DNA of 5,820 nt, from NCBI GenBank assembly GCA_012032855.1, contig JAAUQA010000235.1, positions 1-5,820 of the forward strand. Direction: 5' to 3'. This DNA is from Candidatus Competibacteraceae bacterium. GTDB taxonomy: Bacteria; Pseudomonadota; Gammaproteobacteria; Competibacterales; Competibacteraceae. Shown piece after piece: positions 1-5,820 of the stretch. The notes below the pieces were generated by a model that did not search any database, was not told the origin of the DNA, and saw nothing but the letters and a program-made list of their open reading frames with translations. The stretch's first letter is position 1, and every line of letters starts with the position of its first letter. The position numbers and the translations under genes were made by a program.

Positions 1-617
1 ATTAAGAAAACTGATGACGGTCGGGCTTTGATACTGGCTCGCGCCGATCCTTCTCGTGGTGGCACCGGGATTTTCGTGTACGCGCGGATGAAGATTGTTT
101 ATTTGCCCGCACGGTGACGACTATGGGCAAACTCGGGCTTACTGTGCTTGATGCCCGCATTATCACGGGTCGCCTAAACTATACCTTGGACAGCTACACC
201 GTGATGGAAGATTCTGGAGAGCCCATACACAGCCGCTCGCGTATCCGGGAGATTGTCAATTCCTTGCGTCACAGCCTGGACCGTCACGAGGCGGTATCCG
301 TTCCTAAGCGGCGCACACCCCGCATTCTGCAGCATTTCAAAACATCGACTCAGGTCTTCTTTACCGAAGATGAACTCAATCAACGCACTATTATGGAATT
401 AGTGACTTCGGACCGGCCCGGTCTACTGTCTCAGGTCGGTCAAGCGTTTACGGAATGCGGTATCCAGCTGCAAAATGCTAAAATTGCCACGATCGGCGCT
501 CGCGCAGAGGATGTTTTTTTTATTCTGGACCAGGATCATCATCCCTTGCAGCAGGCACAGCAAGAACGTTTGCGACAGGCTCTGGAGCGTCATCTGGATA
601 ATGAACTCCGTTGTTAG
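1..617 (+). CDS. glnD: GlnD C-terminus (PII uridylyltransferase/uridylyl-removing enzyme), 5'-partial, apparent frameshift
   Basis: GlnD adds UMP to and removes it from the nitrogen-regulatory PII proteins in the cytoplasm; its C-terminal ACT domains sense glutamine. Only about the last 205 residues of a protein usually near 890 residues are present, so the nucleotidyltransferase and HD domains lie left of the window. The first ACT domain carries RGGTGIFVYAR, then DEDCLFARTV and LGLTVLDARIITGR. The second carries ELVTSDRPGLLSQVG and NAKIATIGARAEDVFFI. These blocks match E. coli GlnD (RGGTEIFIW, DQPGLLARVG, ITTIGERVEDLFII). The two halves are in different frames: codons run in frame 1 from the edge through CGG at 85-87, then continue as GAT GAA GAT from 87. 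One base is missing, and the upstream frame would otherwise stop at TGA 115-117. The TAG at 615-617 ends the protein at the expected place. The downstream gene is convergent, so glnD is not co-transcribed with it. The identity is secure; whether the break is a mutation or a read error is open. Confidence 0.93.
84..88 (+). other. Apparent 1-nt deletion (frameshift site) in glnD
   Basis: Reading GCG CGG ATG AAG gives a non-GlnD tail that ends at TGA 115-117. Adding one base after GCGCG restores GCG CGN GAT GAA GAT and makes both flanking protein blocks continuous in the first ACT domain. The simplest repair is a third G in the GG at 86-87. Confidence 0.8.
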
Positions 618-680
618 GATCCATTGTGGAGACGCCATTCGTAGCACAACGTTTTCCCCGTCGCATCCTGGAAAGTTACT

Positions 681-700
681 CCAATTCTTATTGGCATTTT
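681..700 (+). terminator. Weak hairpin plus short T run after glnD
   Basis: CCAAT (681-685) and ATTGG (690-694) form a 5-bp stem with a TCTT loop, followed by CATTTT. It lies in the 98-bp gap between the convergent glnD and glycosyltransferase genes, which is where a terminator is expected. The stem is short and AT-rich and the T run is only four, so a working intrinsic terminator is uncertain. For minus-strand transcription there is no T run after the stem. Confidence 0.3.
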
Positions 701-715
701 AATTGTGGATTTCGA

Positions 716-1831
716 TTAAGGACTATTAAGCAGAACTTGACCTATTGCGTTAAAGAAAATGTCTTTAGAGAATAAGCGGGCGCGTTTTTCACAAGCAGTA
801 CGCATTGTTAATGCTCGTCGTGTAGTCATTGTCTGCACCGCTAATTTCAGCGCATCGATTATCGATTGGTCAGAGAATAATAAGCCGGTTTCTTGATTAA
901 TCACCGACTCCAGTAAACCACCCTCAGCAACGCCGATTACCGGTTTTCCAGCGGCCATGGATTCTACCGGCGACATGCCGAAGTCCTCATCAATCGGCAC
1001 ATAAATAGTCGCAATGGCATTGCCTACTAAGCGATAGAGTTGATCCTCATCAATCCAACCCGTGAAATGAATGTTATCTGCATTTACCGCTAGCTGCTGG
1101 AGACGAAGCAGCTCGCTTCCGCCTGAGGCAATCACTAAATGCTTATCAGGCATCTGCTTAAACGCGGCGATAATACTATCGACCCGCTTGAACGGTTCCA
1201 GTCGTGCTGTGGAAAGATAATAATCCTGTTGACCAATCCACTTGAATCGATCAGTGTCACAAGGAGGATGAATGACTACAGAATCTTTGTTGAGATAACG
1301 TCGAATCCGAGCCTGCACGTTTTCTGAGTTGGCAATAATCAAATCCATTTTATTTATGGCTTTTACATAATGTGATTTCACATGAGCCATTAATGTCTGT
1401 AACAGTGGGCGTTGCCAAAACGGATAACGATCCAGGTAATACTCGCGAAGATCGTAGCAAAAGCGTGGAATGGTATGGCAATAATGAATGTTTCGCCCTG
1501 CTTTGTGATTATGCACGGCTGAGACGGAATAATTGCCGCCATATAGAACCCAATCATAGTCTCTCAAAAAACAGGTGTTTCTCGAAAAAACATGCAGAGA
1601 TTTGATAATTCTCCAAGGCACAGTTTTGGCATTAGCTTGCAGGTCGATGATGTTCAAACCTTCCAGCAGAGTATCAGGAACAGCCGCCCGATTTCGAGAT
1701 GCAACGCAAAGATCAGCAGTCGGAAATCTCTCAGCCAAGGTCAAGGTTAATCGCTCGGCTCCACCCTGCACCAGCAAATAATCATACAAAATTGCCCCTT
1801 TCTGATCGGTTAAAATCGGTTGAGCAATCAC
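716..1831 (-). CDS. Glycosyltransferase family 4 (GT-B fold), 371 aa
   Basis: This is a retaining GT4 enzyme that transfers a sugar from an activated donor to a growing glycan, probably at the cytoplasmic face of the inner membrane; donor and acceptor are unknown. The N-terminal Rossmann half has the family-like start AILYDYLLVQGGAER (13-27), then YCHTIPRFCYDL (117-128) and LIIANSENVQ (164-173). The C-terminal half has STARLEPFKRVD (207-218), with R210 and K215 placed to hold the donor phosphates. It also has the EX7E pair E282/E290 in EDFGMSPVESMAAGKPV, then AEGGLLESV. The length is normal for a single GT4. The start is GTG at 1829-1831, overlapping the TGA of the upstream GT2-GT4 gene (GTGA, 4 bp). 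I see no Shine-Dalgarno sequence, so translation is probably coupled. The stop is TAA at 716-718. No frameshift or missing catalytic residue is visible. Confidence 0.92.
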   Translation of the reverse strand: MIAQPILTDQKGAILYDYLLVQGGAERLTLTLAERFPTADLCVASRNRAAVPDTLLEGLNIIDLQANAKTVPWRIIKSLHVFSRNTCFLRDYDWVLYGGNYSVSAVHNHKAGRNIHYCHTIPRFCYDLREYYLDRYPFWQRPLLQTLMAHVKSHYVKAINKMDLIIANSENVQARIRRYLNKDSVVIHPPCDTDRFKWIGQQDYYLSTARLEPFKRVDSIIAAFKQMPDKHLVIASGGSELLRLQQLAVNADNIHFTGWIDEDQLYRLVGNAIATIYVPIDEDFGMSPVESMAAGKPVIGVAEGGLLESVINQETGLLFSDQSIIDALKLAVQTMTTRRALTMRTACEKRARLFSKDIFFNAIGQVLLNSP

Positions 1832-3834
1832 AGTTGACTAAGCCGCTGGAAATAGGACAGCGTTTCATCTGCCTCGCGTTTATGACAATACCGCTTGGCA
1901 GTCGCTAGACCGCCTTCAACCAAACGATTTTTCAGTCCCTCATCGTCCAAAATCGCCTTGACCGCAGCCACAAAAGCCTTGGGTTCTCGGGGAGGAACCA
2001 ATAGTGCATTCTCGCCTTCAATTGCATACTCCATAACGCCACCCACTTCGGTTAAAACGCAAGCAGTTCCACAAGCCATCGCCTCCAAAGCACAGCGCCC
2101 AAATCCCTGAAAATCGGAACCATCTAAAAAAACATCGGCTTCGGAATACAACTCTGCTAACCGGTTTTGCTCGAACACAACTCCCTCATCCCGATATAGA
2201 AATGGAATATTTCTGTATGAAAGAAACCGGTCTCCGAACAGAACTATTTCGACCTCCGGCATGATTTGTTTCAGTTGGCACAACGCAGCGATCGTCGACG
2301 GAAAACCGCGTCTTGGCGTTCCAGGCCGGGCCATGGCCAGCACGACTGGCCCTGACCGAGGTACGGAACGGGGATAGAATCGACTTAAATCCATCCCTAG
2401 CGCAATTTTTGTTGAGTTGTGCCCATCTTGCATCAATAAATCGTTCAGCCAGTCCGACATGACCACGCGATGCTCAACTAAGCCATAGGTCGATTTGACC
2501 TGTTCGCAATGTTTGGAATCACTGTCGGGAAAAAACCAAGGCTCGTAGTCCTGGATAAAATACACAGAGCGCTTCGCCCGATTCAGTTTCACCGCTTCGA
2601 CGGCCCAAGACACGGTATTCCAGAGAGTGGCCACAATAATATCGCTATCCGGACAATTCCGGACAAGCTCTCGCTCGTCGCGAAAGATAATAGGTCGAGT
2701 CAGTAGCTTGCTCCAAGCATAGACAGCTGGATCTTCGTACAGAGCAACTATTCGAGCCTCGACGCCGAGCAAAATCAGTTCGTTCACTAACTGAATTACC
2801 GATAGTACACCACCGGAAATAACCAATTTATGTAATAGATAAGTCACACGTAAACGATTGGGACGGGTCAGGAGGGCCACAGAGTTGGGGGAAGGGATCT
2901 CACGCTTGGCACTGGGCAAGCGGCGCAAGCCTCGCAGCACACTTATAGCCATTGCAAGAAACGCTTTTTCCTGCCAGCCATCAAGCAGTGCCCGAGCGGT
3001 TTGCCAAATAACCGGCATGGGATCCCAGCGGTGTGGCAGGGCAAATAAGGCGCGACTCTCCGCTAGCGGATCGGCTTTCTGAAAAGCGCGGAATTGCCGC
3101 TTATACTCGCGCGCCCAACGAGAATCAAAGAGACGGCGATTACGGCGATAACGTTCGTCACCATCTGAAAAGGTCCCGCCACCTTTATGATAGACATACA
3201 CATGATCCGCGATAACAGTGCGGTAACCGCGCGCCGTCAGACGCATACAGAGATCCGACTCCTCACAATAGCCACGACCGTAGATTTCATCGAACACACC
3301 GACATCTTCTAATGCAGCCCGTCTTAACAAGAGACAGAAACCAACCCCGGTAACAATATCAGAAAAGTGTTTAGCTGCATGTTTTTCAAGATAGTCATCG
3401 ACGGCAAAAAAATTAGCTCCAGGAGGCATTAAAAGGTCTATTTGCGCAGCTGAGTTAGTCAATGGATTAACTGTCGCAATTATTGGGTCAGACTCCATGC
3501 ACTCGATCAGTCTTTCCAACCAGCGCGGAGTAACGATAACATCGCTGTTGACCAGCGCAACATAAGGAGAGCAGCCTAAAGAAATTCCGATATTACACGA
3601 TTTCAAGAATCCTAAGTTATGCGGGTTCCGTTGCAATTTAATCTGTCGATGCAAGTTTTTCTGTTCATTTAAATATTGATTCGTTGTTGAGTCGCTCGCA
3701 TCATCAATAACATATATATTGTATTGATCAACAGAAGTATATTTAATGAGCGATTGAATACAATCTTTAACATAGGTCAATCCATTATGGATCGGCAAAA
3801 TAATATCGCAGAGGTTATTTTTGGTTTGCTTCAT
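1828..3834 (-). CDS. Two-domain glycosyltransferase, N-terminal GT2 fused to C-terminal GT4 (WsaF-like), 668 aa
   Basis: This is a probable bifunctional enzyme adding two successive sugars to a cell-surface polysaccharide. Residues ~8-245 are a GT-A, GT2 domain: DIILPIHNG (10-18), VIDDASD (42-48), the DXD-equivalent NSD (96-98) for metal-nucleotide binding, EESDLCMRL (191-199) with the likely catalytic acid, and HKGGGTF (216-222). A linker of about 80 residues follows, with a hydrophobic stretch near 291-303. Residues ~327-668 are a GT-B, GT4-like domain: ISGGV (339-343), YFIQDYEPWFFP (425-436), ARPGTPRRGF (502-511) and FQGFGRCALEAMACG (575-589). The QDYEP and RPxxPR blocks resemble WsaF-type rhamnosyltransferases, from memory of that family. 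The first Glu of the usual EX7E is Gln (Q576; E584 is kept). The ATG at 3832-3834 is supported by the immediate start of the GT2 fold and an in-frame TAG shortly upstream; no Shine-Dalgarno is visible. It heads the minus-strand operon and overlaps the next gene by 4 bp. Confidence 0.92.
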   Translation of the reverse strand: MKQTKNNLCDIILPIHNGLTYVKDCIQSLIKYTSVDQYNIYVIDDASDSTTNQYLNEQKNLHRQIKLQRNPHNLGFLKSCNIGISLGCSPYVALVNSDVIVTPRWLERLIECMESDPIIATVNPLTNSAAQIDLLMPPGANFFAVDDYLEKHAAKHFSDIVTGVGFCLLLRRAALEDVGVFDEIYGRGYCEESDLCMRLTARGYRTVIADHVYVYHKGGGTFSDGDERYRRNRRLFDSRWAREYKRQFRAFQKADPLAESRALFALPHRWDPMPVIWQTARALLDGWQEKAFLAMAISVLRGLRRLPSAKREIPSPNSVALLTRPNRLRVTYLLHKLVISGGVLSVIQLVNELILLGVEARIVALYEDPAVYAWSKLLTRPIIFRDERELVRNCPDSDIIVATLWNTVSWAVEAVKLNRAKRSVYFIQDYEPWFFPDSDSKHCEQVKSTYGLVEHRVVMSDWLNDLLMQDGHNSTKIALGMDLSRFYPRSVPRSGPVVLAMARPGTPRRGFPSTIAALCQLKQIMPEVEIVLFGDRFLSYRNIPFLYRDEGVVFEQNRLAELYSEADVFLDGSDFQGFGRCALEAMACGTACVLTEVGGVMEYAIEGENALLVPPREPKAFVAAVKAILDDEGLKNRLVEGGLATAKRYCHKREADETLSYFQRLSQL

Positions 3835-3848
3835 AAAATGAATATACT
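3821..3848 (+). promoter_or_regulatory. Possible sigma70-type promoter for the plus-strand unit
   Basis: TATACT (3843-3848) matches the -10 consensus at five of six bases. TTGGTT (3821-3826), 16 bp upstream, matches the -35 only in its TTG. Transcription would begin near 3855, about 25 nt before the small ORF at 3880. The -35 would lie in the first codons of the divergent glycosyltransferase gene. The region is AT-rich, so a chance match is quite possible. Confidence 0.28.
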
Positions 3849-3861
3849 ATGCCGGATTACT

Positions 3862-3948
3862 AGGTGCTTGTGATTGGGAATGACATCTATTTATTGCTCT
3901 ATCTTTATATTGAGCCTATTGTTTTTATCATTTGATGAACAAGCACCT
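3862..3948. repeat. 10-bp perfect inverted repeat with 67-bp spacer
   Basis: AGGTGCTTGT at 3862-3871 is the exact reverse complement of ACAAGCACCT at 3939-3948. The left arm lies just upstream of the small ORF start and just after the candidate promoter; the right arm covers about codons 20-23 of the small ORF. The pair could be two sites for one regulator or a long-range mRNA stem enclosing the start codon. The spacer is AT-rich and has no obvious further pairing. Confidence 0.55.
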
Positions 3949-4044
3949 GTTCTTGATAATGATAAAATTTTTTGTTATTTTGGTTCAGCATTTTACGACA
4001 TTAATGACTTTTCTGCGAATAGACAGTTGACTGAATCACAATAA
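3880..4044 (+). CDS. Small hydrophobic ORF of unknown function, 54 aa
   Basis: I do not recognise this protein. ATG at 3880-3882 opens 54 codons ending at TAA 4042-4044, with an in-frame TGA just upstream at 3871-3873. The first ~18 residues (MTSIYCSIFILSLLFLSF) are strongly hydrophobic, like a membrane anchor or an uncleaved signal. A polar tail of about 36 residues follows, rich in Asp, Asn and aromatic residues. The case for a real gene rests on position: its stop shares a base with the methyltransferase start (TAATG at 4042-4046), the overlap style also seen at the next junction. The methyltransferase has no Shine-Dalgarno of its own, so this ORF could be a leader or coupled gene. Against it, its own ribosome site is poor (GGGA touches the ATG; AGGTG lies 13 nt away), and the stretch is AT-rich. 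It could also be the tail of a decayed gene. Confidence 0.4.
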   Translation: MTSIYCSIFILSLLFLSFDEQAPVLDNDKIFCYFGSAFYDINDFSANRQLTESQ

Positions 4045-4648
4045 TGAAATTGGTTAGCAAGTTACACGAGCGTTATGTTTTTGGTAGGCGGGTTCAAGTG
4101 TTGGCAAGTCATCTGGCAGCACTGTTGCCTCAGCAGGCACGAGTTTTAGACGTCGTTGCGGGGACGGTAATATCGATTGTGCCATAAAACAGTTACGCCC
4201 GGATGTAGTCATCGAAGGGATTGATGTTCTAGTCAGGCCGACAACCCACATCCCCGTGCATCGCTTCGATGGACATCGCATCCCGTTCGATGACAACAGT
4301 TTCGATGTCGTGATGTTTGTTGATGTATTGCATCATACCGATGATCCGCATATTTTGCTGACCGAAGCGCAACGGGTTGCAAAGCAGGCGATAGTGCTAA
4401 AAGACCATCTGCGTGATGGGTTGTTGGCCGGCCCCACGCTGCGTCTGATGGATTGGTTCGGCAACGCCCATCATGGTGTTGTCCTGCCCTATAATTATTG
4501 GACTGAACAGCGCTGGCGAGACAGCTTCGCGGGATTGGGAATGACAATTGAACACTGGATTACCCAAGTCGGTCTGTACGCTTGGCCTGCTTCATTATTA
4601 TTTGATCGCCAGTTGCATTTCGTCGCCCGCTTAAAACCCTCCCATTGA
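4044..4648 (+). CDS. Class I SAM-dependent methyltransferase, ~201 aa when one base is restored (frameshifted)
   Basis: This is a Methyltransf_11-like enzyme that would move a methyl group from S-adenosylmethionine to an unknown acceptor; the neighbours suggest a sugar or glycolipid. From ATG 4044-4046 the frame reads MKLVSKLHERYVFGRRVQVL and reaches VLDV, then goes out of frame and stops at TAA 4185-4187. Adding one G near 4155 gives VLDVGCGDGNID (34-45), the SAM-binding motif I, and joins the two parts. The rest carries IEGID (57-61, acidic end of strand 2), RFDGHRIPFDDNSFDVV (74-90), VDVLHHTDDP (93-102) and a C-terminal substrate region rich in Trp and Tyr, ending at TGA 4646-4648. An in-frame TGA at 4032-4034 rules out a longer start. 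The gene overlaps the small ORF by one base and the membrane-protein gene by four. If the break is real, the enzyme lacks its SAM site and is dead. A read error is at least as likely, because the rest of the sequence is well preserved. Confidence 0.85.
4152..4160 (+). other. Apparent 1-nt deletion (frameshift site) in methyltransferase motif I
   Basis: The bases read GTC GTT GCG GGG, where motif I needs GTC GGT TGC GGG GAC GGT (V-G-C-G-D-G). Doubling G4155 restores the frame exactly and joins the 5' part of the gene to the 3' part in the other frame. Confidence 0.8.
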
Positions 4649-5640
4649 GCATCCAGCTTGGTTCAGCCCGGCGACGCTGGGTTGCATTTTTAGTCAGAGC
4701 CGCTGTTTCTATTAGTTTAATCGCTTGGATTTTGCATCAAGTGGATTGGCCGGAGTTGGTCAGACAAGTGAATCAGCTAGCGCCAAGCAACCTAGCTTTG
4801 GCAATGAGTAGCGCAACACTATTGCTGATTTTGCAAGGACCGGTTCTGGCGTGGCGCTGGTCACGCATTGCCGATCAACTGCGACACCCGCTACGATTTT
4901 CGCAATCGACACGGATTACGTTCGTCGGTTTATTTTTCAATCAGACATTACCCACATCAATTGGCGGTGATGCAATCCGAATTTGGATTGCCCACCAAGA
5001 AGGAATGCCATTCCGTCATGCGGCTAATAGCGTACTACTGGAACGTTTGAGTGGTTTGCTCACTTTAGTTTTGATACTGACAAGCGCCTTGCCATTGATT
5101 TGGCCTGATATTGCTCACCTCTCCGTGCGATTTTTATTTCTCGCCGCCTTGCCATTAGCGCTGATTGGTATCGGTGCCCTATGGTGGTCGGCCGGTCTGC
5201 GCCATTCGAAGAAACTCAATCCTATTATTATGCTGGCGAAGGATATGCGCTGCATCTTGAGTTCACCCGGTCTAACCGTAGAACTGCTGACACTAGGGGT
5301 TCTAAGCAATCTGTTGGCAATCGGTGGAATGTATGCGTTCGGTGTTACGGTCGGTATGTCATTGACTGCCGGTCAGTATCTCGGCCTAATTCCAGCTGTC
5401 ATCTTATGCACCGTGGTGCCGGTCACGATTGCTGGTTGGGGGTTACGCGAGGGCGTTATGGTTGTGTTACTGGGTAGTGCTGGGGTCAGCACCGAAATGG
5501 GGTTGTTAGTATCGATTTTGTTTGGCTTGGCCTTGCTGTTAGCAGCACTCCCCGGCGGGCTAATCTGGCTGATGGAAAAACCCCGGATTCGCTCGAATGC
5601 GACTAATCAAGCGGTTGAACCGATAGACAGTGTGAAATAG
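4645..5640 (+). CDS. LPG_synthase_TM (UPF0104/YbhN-like) integral membrane protein, 331 aa
   Basis: This is a polytopic inner-membrane protein of the family that includes the membrane domain of lysylphosphatidylglycerol synthase and YbhN/AglD-like proteins. Members are tied to lipid or glycolipid transfer or flipping, but this one's substrate is unknown. Hydrophobic segments lie near 12-30, 49-69, 92-105, 136-153, 161-181, 212-234, 244-262 and 284-308. Family signatures are FFNQTLPTSIGGDAIR (97-112), LLERLSG (131-137) and VVPVTIAGWGLREG (257-270). The C-terminus is a short polar tail, and there is no cytosolic aminoacyl-transferase domain, so it is not a full MprF. The start is taken as TTG 4645-4647 because the next Met (residue 54) would remove the first membrane helix; the TTG overlaps the methyltransferase TGA (TTGA). 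No Shine-Dalgarno is visible, which suggests coupling. The link to the methyltransferase and the divergent glycosyltransferases suggests a glycolipid or undecaprenyl-linked intermediate, by inference only. Confidence 0.88.
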   Translation: MSIQLGSARRRWVAFLVRAAVSISLIAWILHQVDWPELVRQVNQLAPSNLALAMSSATLLLILQGPVLAWRWSRIADQLRHPLRFSQSTRITFVGLFFNQTLPTSIGGDAIRIWIAHQEGMPFRHAANSVLLERLSGLLTLVLILTSALPLIWPDIAHLSVRFLFLAALPLALIGIGALWWSAGLRHSKKLNPIIMLAKDMRCILSSPGLTVELLTLGVLSNLLAIGGMYAFGVTVGMSLTAGQYLGLIPAVILCTVVPVTIAGWGLREGVMVVLLGSAGVSTEMGLLVSILFGLALLLAALPGGLIWLMEKPRIRSNATNQAVEPIDSVK

Positions 5641-5666
5641 CCGGAATCGACGGAAGTGAAAAACTA

Positions 5667-5744
5667 TGGTGGAGCCGAGGGGGATCGAACCCCTAACCTT
5701 CGCATTAAGAGTGCACAATTAACCCCTTTACTTGATAATTCTCC
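5667..5744 (-). tRNA. tRNA-Lys(CUU)-like sequence with good 3' half and degenerate 5' half
   Basis: On the minus strand the 3' half is canonical. The anticodon loop CTCTTAA gives anticodon CTT (Lys). The T arm is AGGGG-TTCGATC-CCCCT with five pairs. The acceptor 3' strand CGGCTCC is followed by discriminator A and an encoded CCA (TGG on plus at 5667-5669). The anticodon stem has four of five pairs, one of them G-U. The 5' half is poor: GGAGAAT pairs with CGGCTCC only at its first four positions. The D arm TCAA/TTAA pairs at three of four and lacks the usual A14. There is one extra base before the anticodon stem. A run of five T follows shortly after the CCA. It may be a decayed tRNA-Lys, or a tRNA 3' half left as an attachment-site copy. 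A functional tRNA seems unlikely from the acceptor stem. Confidence 0.5.
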
Positions 5745-5820
5745 ATAGCGCTCAATGCTCCAAGAGTTGGTCAGCAAGGGCACCCAAGTTCGACATTTAG
5801 AGCGATAAGTGTCTGATTTC

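Noticed and set aside
514..521. Run of eight T in glnD as a possible slippage or frameshift site
   Set aside because: The frame is correct on both sides (EDVFFIL matches the GlnD family), so no frame change is needed here.
3844..3849. Minus-strand TAGTAT as a -10 box for the GT2-GT4 gene
   Set aside because: Transcription would start only a few bases before the ATG at 3834 and there is no matching -35; I found no convincing minus-strand promoter.
4233..4547. 104-codon open frame antisense to the methyltransferase
   Set aside because: It lies opposite a gene with clear family motifs; its translation is rich in His, Arg and Cys without a recognisable fold and it has no ribosome site.
5664..5819. 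Minus-strand frame open for ~50 codons from the right edge, ending in TAG just after the tRNA-like CCA
   Set aside because: Its C-terminal part is simply the translation of the tRNA 3' half, a common source of spurious proteins, and the upstream part resembles nothing I know.
5745..5820. Non-coding stretch at the right edge examined for a tRNA promoter, integrase end or attachment repeats
   Set aside because: No clear -10/-35 pair, repeat or coding signal could be supported in these 76 bases.
1..5820. CRISPR arrays, insertion sequences, riboswitches and tandem repeats
   Set aside because: No regularly spaced repeats, transposase motifs, terminal inverted repeats or recognisable riboswitch cores were seen on either strand.

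Overview
The window looks like a chromosomal segment of a gammaproteobacterium. The main evidence is the C-terminal part of glnD at the left edge, whose ACT-domain sequence resembles gammaproteobacterial GlnD. A tRNA-Lys-like sequence with an encoded CCA end lies near the right edge. I cannot name the genus. Base composition is mixed: about even GC in most genes, but clearly AT-rich between roughly 3600 and 4045.

Layout, left to right. (1) 1-617, plus strand: the last ~205 codons of glnD (PII uridylyltransferase/uridylyl-removing enzyme), interrupted by an apparent 1-nt deletion near 84-88. (2) 618-715: a convergent intergenic gap with only a weak hairpin. (3) 716-3834, minus strand: a two-gene glycosyltransferase operon. 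A 668-aa GT2-GT4 fusion is followed by a 371-aa GT4 enzyme, and the two genes share a 4-bp GTGA stop/start overlap. (4) 3835-3879: a short AT-rich divergent region with a possible plus-strand promoter and one arm of a 10-bp inverted repeat. (5) 3880-5640, plus strand: three genes, each starting on the stop codon of the one before. They are an unrecognised 54-aa hydrophobic small ORF, a class I SAM methyltransferase (broken by another apparent 1-nt deletion, inside motif I) and a 331-aa integral membrane protein of the LPG_synthase_TM/UPF0104 family. (6) 5667-5744, minus strand: a tRNA-Lys(CUU)-like sequence with an excellent 3' half and a poor 5' half. (7) 5745-5820: nothing I can assign.

The two divergent units look like a surface-glycan or glycolipid module. 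Three glycosyltransferase domains would build a sugar chain, a methyltransferase could modify a sugar or lipid, and a polytopic membrane protein of a family linked to lipid and glycolipid handling sits beside them. The glycan itself cannot be deduced. The least ordinary features are the coupled small ORF, the long-range inverted repeat around its start, the two matching single-G deletions, and the chimeric-looking tRNA, which could be an integration-site scar. I see no convincing new system beyond these.
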